From Myxococcales bacterium (GTDB lineage Bacteria > Myxococcota_A > UBA9042 > PHBI01 > JAAZYN01), in the NCBI GenBank assembly GCA_014239625.1, contig JAAZYN010000105.1:251-8692 (forward strand): DNA of 8,442 bases, in the 5' to 3' direction. Made by a program: the position numbers and the translations under genes. Under the pieces are notes generated by a model, which did not search any database, was not told where the DNA came from, and saw only the letters and a program-made list of their open reading frames with translations. Below are positions 1 to 5,895 of this stretch, piece after piece; the first letter of the stretch is position 1, and the number at the start of each line of letters is the position of its first letter.

Positions 1-1
1 C

Positions 2-352
2 TACGATCCCGGCGCCACCGACACCGACACCGTCGTCGACGTCCAACCCTTCCCGGAGCCGGGCGAGTTCGGCTCGCCCGACGACACCGAGGGCTTCCGT
101 GTCGTCGCCTTCGACCCTGATGGCACCCATCGCTGGCTGGTCATCCCCAAGAACCGCAAGGGGGCGCCGAACGGCCACGCGGTCAAGCGGGAGATCGCCA
201 AGCCCGGCCGCACCATCCCCCTGCTGTTCACCGTCGCCGGCGACCGCTTCGCCAACGAGGCGCCCGAGGGCGGCTGGCCGGACGACCTCAAGGTCGACCA
301 GAGCCCTCATGTGCTGGAGAGTTGGGCGCAGATCTACCAGGCGGGTGCGTGA
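2..352 (+). CDS. 3' end of an unrecognised gene (116 residues visible)
   Basis: The reading frame is open from the window edge to a TGA at 350-352, and its start lies upstream of the window. The visible part is acidic at first (a Thr/Asp-rich stretch, then PFPEPGEFGSPDD). It continues as a compact soluble segment with alternating hydrophobic residues (FRVVAFDPDG, RWLVIPKNRKG, IPLLFTVAGDRF), which looks like beta strands, and ends in a short helix (SPHVLESWAQIYQ). No membrane segment and no motif I recognise is present, so no function is proposed. Strong third-position G/C supports this frame over the overlapping one on the same strand. Its stop overlaps the start of the next gene (TGATG), so the two are probably translated together. 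Confidence 0.78.
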   Translation, partial: YDPGATDTDTVVDVQPFPEPGEFGSPDDTEGFRVVAFDPDGTHRWLVIPKNRKGAPNGHAVKREIAKPGRTIPLLFTVAGDRFANEAPEGGWPDDLKVDQSPHVLESWAQIYQAGA

Positions 353-828
353 TGGGACACCCCACCCCCGACCTCGACGATCCCCTCAAGGGCCCCATCG
401 GACAGCTGCGCGATGCCTTGGTGGTCCGTCGGGAGGCGGCCCAGCCCGACACCTTCGAGGCGGCCCGTATGGGCTTCGCCTGTGTCTTCTTCGATGCGAT
501 GTGCGCCGTGCTCAGGATCTCCGAACACGAGCCCTGGTGGGCCCTGTCGTGCGCTTACCAGGACATCGCCATGGCGCACGGCCGGCGCAACCAGAGGATG
601 AACCAGATCCTGAATGATAGCGAGAGGGTTACCTCAAAGGCCGCCCTCGTCCCCCGCGAAGGTAATGAGTCCATCAGTCACGACCCGGCAGACGGTCCCA
701 TCCACTTCCTGGTGCCCACCGATCACTGCGAGGGAGGAAACAACCGGGCCAAGGGTTGGGGTCGGGTGACCTGTCCAGACTGCTTGAGGTCGCGCCCGCT
801 CCTCTCCCCCTGGCCCTCTCCGGGATAG
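352..828 (+). CDS. Small hypothetical protein with C-terminal Cys motif (IHFLVP...VTCPDCL)
   Basis: 158 residues. I take the ATG at 352 because it overlaps the upstream stop; an in-frame TTG 30 bases earlier would lie inside the preceding gene. Residues 1-85 are mostly helical (QLRDALVVRREAAQPDTFEAARMGF, FDAMCAVLRI). Residues 117-146 read IHFLVPTDHCEG, then VTCPDCLR. A histidine strand, a Cys (126) and a CxxC pair (141/144) make a possible metal site. Short 'HFLVP...C...VTCxxCL' motifs of this sort occur in small phage proteins of unknown role; that comparison is from memory. The last ten residues (SPWPSPG) are low complexity and may be a degraded tail. Less GC-biased codons from about 615 to 770 set the C-terminal half apart from its neighbours. 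Upstream Shine-Dalgarno sequence is weak. Confidence 0.72.
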   Translation: MGHPTPDLDDPLKGPIGQLRDALVVRREAAQPDTFEAARMGFACVFFDAMCAVLRISEHEPWWALSCAYQDIAMAHGRRNQRMNQILNDSERVTSKAALVPREGNESISHDPADGPIHFLVPTDHCEGGNNRAKGWGRVTCPDCLRSRPLLSPWPSPG

Positions 829-829
829 A
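824..829 (+). promoter_or_regulatory. Possible -10-like box before the leader-gene operon
   Basis: A GATAGA hexamer sits 22 bases before the ATG at 852, at one of the few true gaps between genes. The same hexamer recurs at 5877-5882 before the gene at 5892. I cannot identify a convincing -35 element in either place, and six bases shared twice can occur by chance, so this is only a candidate. Confidence 0.2.
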
Positions 830-842
830 CTGAGGGAAACCT

Positions 843-846
843 GGAG
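843..846 (+). promoter_or_regulatory. Ribosome binding site for the gene at 852
   Basis: GGAG lies 5 bases before ATG 852. It fixes this start, which also gives the shared MRHENG leader. Confidence 0.75.
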
Positions 847-851
847 CCCTC

Positions 852-1784
852 ATGCGACACGAGAACGGGGCCTGGCTGACCCTGGGTCTGGTGGCCCTGG
901 CTGCCGGCGCCGGTGCGCTCACTCGGGTCGGCAGCCCAGCTCGAGGCGGCCGACCCGAGGTGCTGTACCTGGTGGCGTGTGTGGCCAAGAAGGGCCCGCG
1001 GCGCTCGCCGGCCAAGGACCTCTACCGGTCGGACTGGTTCAAGAAGGCCCGCGCCTATGTCGAGGCCCAGGGTGGGCCCTGGATGATCTTGAGCGCCAAG
1101 TACGGGCTCGTGAGCCCAGATCAGCCCATCTCGCCCTACGAGCAGACGCTGAACACGATGACGGCCAAGCAGCGTCGGGCGTGGGCGCGGCCCGTCCTCC
1201 AGCGGCTGCTCAACATCAACCCCAAGAGGGTCGTGATCTTGGCTGGGCGCAAGTACCGGGACGACCTGGTGACGCCGCTGCGCGGCCAGGGTGTCCAGGT
1301 GGTGGTGCCGATGGAGGGGCTCGGCATCGGCCAGCAGCTCGGCTGGCTCAAGAAGCGCGGGCCCAAGCCTGGTGGCATGTTCGACGCGCTGATGCAGCAC
1401 GGCAAGGGCAGCGGAAACCGCGGACCTCAGAAGCTCCGCTACCGGGTGAGCGGTCGGTTCACCATGCAGTGTCCAGAACATGTCGATGGGGACGTCCTGG
1501 TGGATTTGGACTGGGACGGTGACCCCGACAACATGCCGACGCGGGCGCAGATCTTGAATCAGGCCTTCGGGGTCAACCCAGACGCCGATCTCGACAATGA
1601 TTTCGTCCTCGACATCTACAGCGACGTCGTGAGGGACGAACACTGGATCGACGAGTACATCGACCTCTCCACGCTCGCAGAGCCCCCCACCATCTACCCC
1701 ATCAACAGCGAGATGCGCCCCCTCCTGGGCGGCAAGGAAGTGCTCGTGGTCGACGGCGTGGCCTACCCGAAGCGAGGCCGCTGA
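852..1784 (+). CDS. Leader-tagged DUF6884-like protein with C-terminal WDG/LGG module
   Basis: 310 residues. Residues 1-6 (MRHENG) and a hydrophobic stretch at about 7-24 form the leader shared by seven genes here. Residues about 37-180 match my recollection of DUF6884: a strand with Cys and Lys (LVACVAKKG), PAKDLYRSDWFKKARAY, then WMILSAKYGLV and PYEQTL. This family, common in phages and mobile elements, has no firmly known reaction; it resembles the YaaA and uracil-glycosylase-like folds (inference). Residues about 194-308 are a separate module with LDWDGDPDNMPTRAQIL (219-235), RPLLGG (289-294) and VDGVAYPKR (300-308). This module recurs in the next three genes. A linker rich in Gly and Lys (183-194) separates the two domains. 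The gene opens a four-gene block; its TGA overlaps the next ATG by one base, and the next gene's Shine-Dalgarno is in the Arg-rich tail codons. Confidence 0.93.
   Translation: MRHENGAWLTLGLVALAAGAGALTRVGSPARGGRPEVLYLVACVAKKGPRRSPAKDLYRSDWFKKARAYVEAQGGPWMILSAKYGLVSPDQPISPYEQTLNTMTAKQRRAWARPVLQRLLNINPKRVVILAGRKYRDDLVTPLRGQGVQVVVPMEGLGIGQQLGWLKKRGPKPGGMFDALMQHGKGSGNRGPQKLRYRVSGRFTMQCPEHVDGDVLVDLDWDGDPDNMPTRAQILNQAFGVNPDADLDNDFVLDIYSDVVRDEHWIDEYIDLSTLAEPPTIYPINSEMRPLLGGKEVLVVDGVAYPKRGR
1512..1556 (+). repeat. 45-base direct repeat, copy 1 (WDGDPDNMPTRAQIL coding)
   Basis: This segment matches 1982-2026 at 42 of 45 positions, counted by eye, including an uninterrupted 30-base run at 1527-1556. 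It encodes the core of the WDG/LGG module. The copies are 470 bases apart in the same frame of adjacent genes, which points to recent duplication or gene conversion. Confidence 0.9.
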
Positions 1785-2251
1785 TGAGCCGGGACACCCG
1801 CAACAGCCTCTTGCTGGCCCTGGGTGGCGTAGCTGTAGCCGTGGGGGCGGGCAAGCTCGCCCAGCGGCGGCGCGGTGGCCGAAATGTTGGCGAGGATGAG
1901 TTCTTGGAGTACCGGGTCCAGGTCGGCATCAAGTCGGACTGCCCGGATCGATTCCTGGTGGACGTCGAGGCCCATGTGCCGTGGGATGGCGACCCGGACA
2001 ACATGCCGACGCGGGCGCAGATCTTGGCCGCGGCCAGTGGAAATCCTGGCGGCGAGTACGACGAGGGCGGCCTCCTTCAGGCTGCCAGGGAGGAGCTGTA
2101 CCTGAGCCGCAGGATCAGCGACCTCATCCACCACGACAAGTGCGAGCCGACCGGCATCCAGCCCCAGTTCCGAGAGGAGCGCCGCCCGGTCCTCGGCGGG
2201 GGCACGGTGCTGGTGATCGACGGCCAGCCCTACCCGAAGAGGCGCCGCTGA
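1784..2251 (+). CDS. Leader plus WDG/LGG module, minimal form
   Basis: 155 residues. It is the simplest family member: a leader (hydrophobic about 8-25, then LAQRRRGGRN) followed almost at once by the WDG/LGG module. The module starts near residue 41 with LEYRVQVGIKSDCP, which aligns with LRYRVSGRFTMQCP in the upstream gene. It then has VPWDGDPDNMPTRAQIL (65-81) and, after a variable helical insert, RRPVLGG (133-139) and VLVIDGQPYPKRRR at the very end. No catalytic motif is recognisable, and I know no family name. The start ATG overlaps the preceding stop, with GAGG at 1774-1777 six bases upstream. The stop overlaps the next ATG. The segment at 1982-2026 is nearly identical to one in the upstream gene. 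Function unknown; a binding or structural module is a guess. Confidence 0.9.
   Translation: MSRDTRNSLLLALGGVAVAVGAGKLAQRRRGGRNVGEDEFLEYRVQVGIKSDCPDRFLVDVEAHVPWDGDPDNMPTRAQILAAASGNPGGEYDEGGLLQAAREELYLSRRISDLIHHDKCEPTGIQPQFREERRPVLGGGTVLVIDGQPYPKRRR
1982..2026 (+). repeat. 45-base direct repeat, copy 2
   Basis: Partner of 1512-1556, with three mismatches near its 5' end and a perfect 30-base run at 1997-2026. Flanking codons diverge quickly, so identity is confined to the module core. Confidence 0.9.
2239..2242 (+). promoter_or_regulatory. Ribosome binding site that decides the start at 2251
   Basis: GAGG lies 8 bases before ATG 2251, inside the codons for the PKRRR tail of the previous gene. 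The frame stays open upstream to 1981, but only the 2251 start gives a leader and an overlap with the preceding stop. Confidence 0.65.
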
Positions 2252-3243
2252 TGGACGACGGCGTGACGAGCCTCGGTCTGGCCTTGGGCGGCCTGGCGGT
2301 CGCGGTGGGCGCCGGGCAGCTGGCCGCGCGTGGCTCTGCGGCCCAGGCCCGCCCTGCCCTCCCTATGTTCGTCTACCCGACCGGCAGCATCGTCACGGCC
2401 TACGCTTTCGACCCCAACGAGTCGCGGGTGGCGCTGGTGGGGGAGTTCTATGTGGTGATCCCCTGGGACGGCCTCGCCGAGACCTACCCCACCCGAGAGG
2501 AGGTCTACGCCGCCGTGCTGGAGTCCCGGCCAGCCACTGACTCGATCAAGGAGGCCGCTGACGCCTCGATGGTTCGGGACTGGAGACTGAACACGCCTCC
2601 ACCCAGAGGCTGGGAGCGGGGCACCCACTTCGAGGTGGAGGTGGACGACCCCGCCACCTGGCGCATCGAGGTGCCGCTGCTCGACCGTCGCCCCATCTTG
2701 GGAGGCCGGGTTCAGGCCATGCTGCTGAGCAGTTTCCCCAAGATCCGCGGCCCTCGGCCGGTCGAACTGCCGCCCGAGTGGACCCCGGAGGTTCCCCTGC
2801 GGCGGGGCTCGGCGAACGCTTCTGCATCGATCTGGCCCCCGATGACACCCCAGCGTCGACGCTCTGTACGTCGTCTGCTGGCGTTGTCGGATGAGGCGCT
2901 CTCGAGGCTGGAGACCTCGGAACTGGATCGGGCTGCCTTCGGCCTCGACGGATACACGGTCGTGCAGATTCCCCTGGCTCACCTGAAGCCTCGCCATGCC
3001 GACTACGAGCAGGCTCGATTCGCGGTCGCTCGACAGCCGGGAGGCTGGGTGCCGCATCTGGGCGAGCCGATTCAGGTCCTGCTCAAGCGTGGCGTGTTCC
3101 ACCTTGACGACGGCCACCATCGGTACGAGACCGCGCGGCGCCGGGGGCGGAAGACCCTACCAGCGCTGGTGTCGCCCGATGACAACCCGATCTTGTCGCT
3201 GCGCGCCCTCGGGCAGCGAATGAGCAGCGAGGGGGTCCTATGA
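2251..3243 (+). CDS. Leader plus WDG/LGG module plus ParB-like domain
   Basis: 330 residues from ATG 2251, which overlaps the previous TGA. The frame is open further upstream, but those codons overlap the preceding gene. Residues 1-4 (MDDG) and a hydrophobic stretch at about 7-27 form the leader, here without a dense Arg patch. Residues about 58-166 are a divergent WDG/LGG module (VVIPWDGLAETYPTREEVY at 68-86, DRRPILGG at 145-152, FPKIRG at 162-167). Residues about 170-232 are a linker and basic helices (TPQRRRSVRRLLALSDEAL). Residues about 234-306 look like a ParB/sulfiredoxin-type domain: YTVVQIPLAHLKP, a strand, then HLDDGHHRYETARRRG (284-299), where DGHHR is the signature motif. ParB-like domains bind or hydrolyse nucleotides, or cut DNA; which applies here is unknown. 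The stop overlaps the next start (ATGA). Confidence 0.9.
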   Translation: MDDGVTSLGLALGGLAVAVGAGQLAARGSAAQARPALPMFVYPTGSIVTAYAFDPNESRVALVGEFYVVIPWDGLAETYPTREEVYAAVLESRPATDSIKEAADASMVRDWRLNTPPPRGWERGTHFEVEVDDPATWRIEVPLLDRRPILGGRVQAMLLSSFPKIRGPRPVELPPEWTPEVPLRRGSANASASIWPPMTPQRRRSVRRLLALSDEALSRLETSELDRAAFGLDGYTVVQIPLAHLKPRHADYEQARFAVARQPGGWVPHLGEPIQVLLKRGVFHLDDGHHRYETARRRGRKTLPALVSPDDNPILSLRALGQRMSSEGVL

Positions 3244-3740
3244 GCCGCCAATCTGATGGGTCCTGGTGGGCGTTTGGCGCGGTAGGCGCAGCCCTGACCG
3301 CTGGCGCGCTGCTGCGTCGGCGCGGCGGACGCAACGTGCCGGTGTACGAGCTCGACTTCGAGGTGGAGATCCCGATGGGGGTCCGCATTGAGACCCTGCT
3401 CCCCAGGGTGTCCGTCACGCTACCTTGGGACGGCCGCGAAGAGACGCTGCCCTCAGACGCGGACGTGATCGCCGCAGCGGTAGCCGACAAGCTGGCGGCA
3501 GAGCGGGACGACCTCTGGGAGACTCTGGGGCCCCCCACCCCAGAAGATGCCCTGTGGCGCCTCGGGGTAGAGGCGCTCGTTGAGGTTGGCACCCCGGCCT
3601 GGGAGCTTGTCGAAGACACGATCGCCCTGGAGGACGTGACCGTCGAGGCCCAGTTCTCCCTTCAGAAGCGCCCCCTCCTCGGCGGCCGCACCGTCATCCT
3701 CATCGACGGCAAGCCTGTGACTCCCATCAACGGACAGTAG
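3240..3740 (+). CDS. Leader plus WDG/LGG module, divergent copy
   Basis: 166 residues. The leader is MSRQSDG, a hydrophobic stretch at about 9-25 containing two Trp residues, then LRRRGGRN (25-32), almost the same exit sequence as the gene at 1784. The rest is one WDG/LGG module: a strand near YELDFEVEIP (36-45), VTLPWDGREETLPSDADVI (59-77), an acidic helical insert (78-135), then QKRPLLGG (142-149), ILIDGKPVTP and a short polar end. The insert between the two conserved blocks is longer than in the gene at 1784. No other domain is attached and no function is recognised. The ATG shares four bases with the previous stop and follows a strong purine run (GAGGGGG at 3229-3235). It ends in TAG two bases before the next gene. 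Confidence 0.9.
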   Translation: MSRQSDGSWWAFGAVGAALTAGALLRRRGGRNVPVYELDFEVEIPMGVRIETLLPRVSVTLPWDGREETLPSDADVIAAAVADKLAAERDDLWETLGPPTPEDALWRLGVEALVEVGTPAWELVEDTIALEDVTVEAQFSLQKRPLLGGRTVILIDGKPVTPINGQ

Positions 3741-3742
3741 CC

Positions 3743-4192
3743 ATGACCGCACGACGCAAAGACCTCTCCCTGCACCGCATGGGCCTGCCCGTTCACCAGG
3801 GGGTGCCCGTCGACGAGATCTTCGGTGACGACTATGGGGGGATCTGGCACGGCGATTCCCTCGAGGAGTTCCCTGAGAGCTTCATCCCACGGATGGCCAG
3901 GGTGAAGATGCAGCACCGGCAGATCGAGCGCCGCCTCAAGAAGCTCCGAAATGCGCGCACCAGGGTCGGCAAGCGCTACTACAGTCGGCTTCTCAAGAGC
4001 GACCTGAAGCAGTCCAAGCGGTCGCTCGACGACCTGTGGGCCAAAGCGGCGCGGTGGAAGGTGAGTTGGTTCAAGACGCGCAGCGACAAGAGGATCAACA
4101 AGCTCGCTCGAGAGGCCCAGGCCCTGCATCGCAAGCACCTGGCCTACAAAAAGCGAGTGAGGGCCGAGCGAAGGCGAGCTGGAGTCAGCTGA
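3743..4192 (+). CDS. Small, very basic helical protein without leader
   Basis: 149 residues. The N-terminal third is mixed and acidic (VDEIFGDDYGGIWHGDSLEEFPESFIP). From residue 50 the protein is strongly basic and almost entirely helical: HRQIERRLKKLRNARTR, KRYYSRLLKSDLKQSKRSLDDL, KRINKLAREAQALHRKHLAYKKR, ending RAERRRAG. Regular hydrophobic spacing suggests a long helical hairpin or coiled coil. The high Lys/Arg content fits nucleic-acid binding or a scaffold role, but no named family is recognised. It begins two bases after the previous stop with no strong Shine-Dalgarno, so it probably depends on translational coupling. It has neither the hydrophobic leader nor the WDG/LGG module, which breaks the run of leader genes. 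Codon use is typical of the window. Confidence 0.87.
   Translation: MTARRKDLSLHRMGLPVHQGVPVDEIFGDDYGGIWHGDSLEEFPESFIPRMARVKMQHRQIERRLKKLRNARTRVGKRYYSRLLKSDLKQSKRSLDDLWAKAARWKVSWFKTRSDKRINKLAREAQALHRKHLAYKKRVRAERRRAGVS
4181..4184 (+). promoter_or_regulatory. Ribosome binding site that decides the start at 4195
   Basis: GGAG lies 10 bases before ATG 4195. The frame is open back to 4036, but that stretch overlaps the previous gene, so 4195 is preferred. Confidence 0.55.
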
Positions 4193-4194
4193 TA

Positions 4195-4692
4195 ATGACC
4201 CGCTTCGACCCTATCGCCCCTGACGAACGCAAGACCCACACCGACGCCGAGCTGCTCACCATGGCGGCCGTGTTGCGGCGCAACGGTGCCCGCGTTCGGC
4301 TCCCGCTCGACCTGATGGAGGCCGGGCCCTGGGGCGCGTCTCCCCACATCCAAGACAGCCGCCGCCTGGAGCGCCAGTGGCTCGGAACCACAGTCCACGC
4401 AGCGAGCGTCGAGCCCGTGCGGCGAGCTCGGGTCCGCAAGGGCTGCTGCTGCGAGTGCCGAGAGGTCCTGGCCGACTGCGGCTGTGAGGAGGGCTGGCAG
4501 TGGAAGATTCACGCCTACGGCGAGCGAGTCTGGAAGGGGAGCCAGGGCATCAAGGACCGCCAGGAGGACGCCCAGAGCGCGGCAGACGAGGCGCTGATGG
4601 AGATGATGACCCTGGCCAAGAAGCGCCGTCGAGAGGCTGTCGACGCGCCCCCCTACGCCCCTCGCGATGTGCTGAGCGTGCGGGACGCCTGA
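4195..4692 (+). CDS. Small protein with Cys cluster (CCCEC...CGC)
   Basis: 165 residues from ATG 4195, two bases after the previous stop. Residues 15-60 are helical with charged termini (DAELLTMAAVLRRNGARVRLPLDLM). Residues 82-100 hold six cysteines (84, 85, 86, 88, 95, 97) in RKGCCCECREVLADCGCEEGW, an arrangement that could bind zinc or a cluster, although the spacing matches no finger I know. The segment WQWKIHAYGERVWKGSQGI then precedes an acidic-to-basic helix (AQSAADEALMEMMTLAKKRRREA). No membrane segment and no leader are present. Function unknown; a metal-binding adaptor is only a guess. An 82-base gap, bridged by a tiny ORF, follows before the next leader gene. Confidence 0.85.
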   Translation: MTRFDPIAPDERKTHTDAELLTMAAVLRRNGARVRLPLDLMEAGPWGASPHIQDSRRLERQWLGTTVHAASVEPVRRARVRKGCCCECREVLADCGCEEGWQWKIHAYGERVWKGSQGIKDRQEDAQSAADEALMEMMTLAKKRRREAVDAPPYAPRDVLSVRDA

Positions 4693-4694
4693 CC

Positions 4695-4778
4695 ATGCCA
4701 GCTCCACCTTGGTCCCGAGGTATGTTCCAGGTACCCCCAGCTGTCCTGAGGCCTCCTTATCTGGAGCACGTCCCATGA
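4695..4778 (+). CDS. Possible 27-residue coupling peptide
   Basis: An ATG three bases after the previous stop opens a 27-codon frame ending in TGA at 4776-4778, which overlaps the next ATG as ATGA. The peptide is Pro-rich (MPAPPWSRGMFQVPPAVLRP...). It fills the gap exactly and carries the downstream GGAG within its codons. No Shine-Dalgarno of its own is obvious. A similar bridge exists at 5830-5895. It could be a translational coupler or coincidence. Confidence 0.3.
   Translation: MPAPPWSRGMFQVPPAVLRPPYLEHVP
4763..4766 (+). promoter_or_regulatory. Ribosome binding site that decides the start at 4775
   Basis: GGAG lies 8 bases before ATG 4775. A longer frame could start at TTG 4709, but only 4775 begins with the MRRDDG leader. 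Confidence 0.7.
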
Positions 4779-5833
4779 GACGCGACGACGGAACCATGCT
4801 CGCCCTCGCCGTCGCCGGCGTCACCGCTGGGGTCGCCCTGGTGGCTCAGCGTCGTCGACGGCCGCCGCCCATGGGCTCCGCGGACGTGGACGCCTACCTC
4901 GACCTGGAGCACCTCGCCCATCAGGCGGGCGACCTCGAGGACTACTACCCCGAGACCGCCCGCGGCGAGCTTGGCCCCGAGAGCCACGGCGACCGGGTCT
5001 TCTGGGCGGGCCGCGGCTACCAGCGCATCGGCTACGTCGGCCCGACGGATGGGCGGATGCTGCCCATCCCGTCCCGCTACGCCTCCCCCATCAGCGGCAA
5101 CACCTTCGACGGCGCCAAGATGGGCGCGCTGGTGCGGGCCATCAAGGAGGGGGCCGACCCGGTGGTCCACCCCGGCTACGCCATGCTCGGCCTGGTGACG
5201 AAGACCGACGTCGACGAGGGCGTCGAGTACGGCGATCCGCGCCCCTACACCTCCGACGACATCGGCGAGGTGAACGCGGACGTGCGGGACGGCAACCACC
5301 GAACCTTCGCGGCCCTGCTGGCGGGGGCGCCCTTCACCTGGGTCTTGATCTCCGATGCGACCGTCCAAGACCTTTTCAACCCCGACGGGCCGCGCAAGAG
5401 CTACTTCGACCGGCTCTACACGGAGATCCGCAGGCTCCAGCGAGACGCCGGCGCCCCCCTGCTCACCCGCCCTCGCCGCAAGCGGGTCCGGCGCACGGCC
5501 GAGCTTGACCAGGTCGAGAAGCAGCACGCCGAGGCCAAGGCGCAGATCTTCCGCCTCCGGCAGCAGCTGGTGCAAGAGTTCGACGACATGGGCGACGGGC
5601 TGTCGTGGACGATGGAGGACCGCCTTGAGCGCCCCCAGACCTTCCTGCGAGCCCGGCTGAGCCGAGCGCGAGACGAGGGCGACGAGGCGCTCATCGACCG
5701 CTACCACGACAGCGCTGACCGCAAGGAGCTCTCCGCGCTCAACAAGCGCCAGCGCGACCTGTGGAGTCGGCTGTGGGATCTACAGGTCGCCGCCGGCATC
5801 GACCCCCGGACGGGCAAGGCGGCCCGACGATGA
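4775..5833 (+). CDS. Leader-tagged ParB-like protein with coiled-coil tail
   Basis: 352 residues. Leader: MRRDDGT, hydrophobic about 8-24, then QRRRRPPP. Residues about 36-200 form a globular domain, with SPISGNTFDGAKMGALVRAI (104-123), then VRDGNHRTFAALLAGAPFTWVLI (170-192). The DGNHR motif followed by a helix and a strand is typical of ParB-like domains, in a layout common in phage proteins. Whether it cuts DNA, binds nucleotides or only keeps the fold is not decidable here. Residues about 205-345 are long charged helices (AELDQVEKQHAEAKAQIFRL, then RLSRARDEGDEALIDRYHD), a likely coiled coil, after a basic patch (RPRRKRVRR). Its domain order is unlike the ParB-like gene at 2251, and no WDG/LGG module is visible. 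A 58-base gap follows, spanned by a tiny ORF. Confidence 0.9.
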   Translation: MRRDDGTMLALAVAGVTAGVALVAQRRRRPPPMGSADVDAYLDLEHLAHQAGDLEDYYPETARGELGPESHGDRVFWAGRGYQRIGYVGPTDGRMLPIPSRYASPISGNTFDGAKMGALVRAIKEGADPVVHPGYAMLGLVTKTDVDEGVEYGDPRPYTSDDIGEVNADVRDGNHRTFAALLAGAPFTWVLISDATVQDLFNPDGPRKSYFDRLYTEIRRLQRDAGAPLLTRPRRKRVRRTAELDQVEKQHAEAKAQIFRLRQQLVQEFDDMGDGLSWTMEDRLERPQTFLRARLSRARDEGDEALIDRYHDSADRKELSALNKRQRDLWSRLWDLQVAAGIDPRTGKAARR

Positions 5834-5895
5834 CGGCGGCGACCACCACGTTTCCCCAGGGTGGGCCTAACCTTGCGATAGAGAGGCTTCTGTGA
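5830..5895 (+). CDS. Possible 21-residue coupling peptide
   Basis: An ATG overlapping the previous stop (ATGA at 5830-5833) opens a 21-codon frame (MTAATTTFPQGGPNLAIERLL) whose TGA at 5893-5895 overlaps the next GTG (GTGA). Both ends are thus coupled, and the gap between the two genes is filled with no base left over. Ribosomes could run through from one leader gene to the next. It may be chance; no homologue is known to me. Confidence 0.35.
   Translation: MTAATTTFPQGGPNLAIERLL
5877..5882 (+). promoter_or_regulatory. GATAGA box shared with the gap at 824-829
   Basis: The hexamer is preceded by TGC, like an extended -10, and lies 9 bases before GTG 5892. Transcripts starting from it would have almost no leader. 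It overlaps the likely Shine-Dalgarno at 5881-5886, so it could simply be part of the ribosome site. Confidence 0.18.
5881..5886 (+). promoter_or_regulatory. Ribosome binding site for the GTG start at 5892
   Basis: GAGAGG lies 5 bases before GTG 5892. It supports a non-ATG start, which then yields the MRHDNG leader. Confidence 0.65.

Noticed and set aside
99..617. 172-codon + strand frame rich in Arg, Ser and Pro
   Set aside because: It overlaps two genes with better codon bias, and its composition is typical of a shifted frame in GC-rich DNA.
723..1643. 306-codon open frame on the - strand
   Set aside because: Runs against the DUF6884-like gene, whose motifs are clear, and crosses two + strand genes and their boundary.
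1981..2250. Longer N-terminus for the gene at 2251
   Set aside because: Those 90 codons overlap the gene at 1784. The ATG at 2251 has a ribosome site, a coupled overlap and the shared leader.
2230..3120. 296-codon open frame on the - strand
   Set aside because: Lies opposite the gene at 2251, which carries the leader, the module and a ParB motif. No ribosome site or motif supports the reverse frame.
4036..4194. Longer N-terminus for the gene at 4195
   Set aside because: The extension overlaps the basic protein at 3743-4192. The ATG just after its stop is the simpler start.
4748..4755. GAGGCCTC palindrome as a terminator stem
   Set aside because: Eight bases with no loop and no T-run after it. 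It is just as likely a chance palindrome before a ribosome site.
4757..5707. 316-codon open frame on the - strand
   Set aside because: Antisense shadow of the ParB-like gene at 4775. Composition is Val/Ala/Gly/Asp-rich as expected from reversed GC-rich codons.
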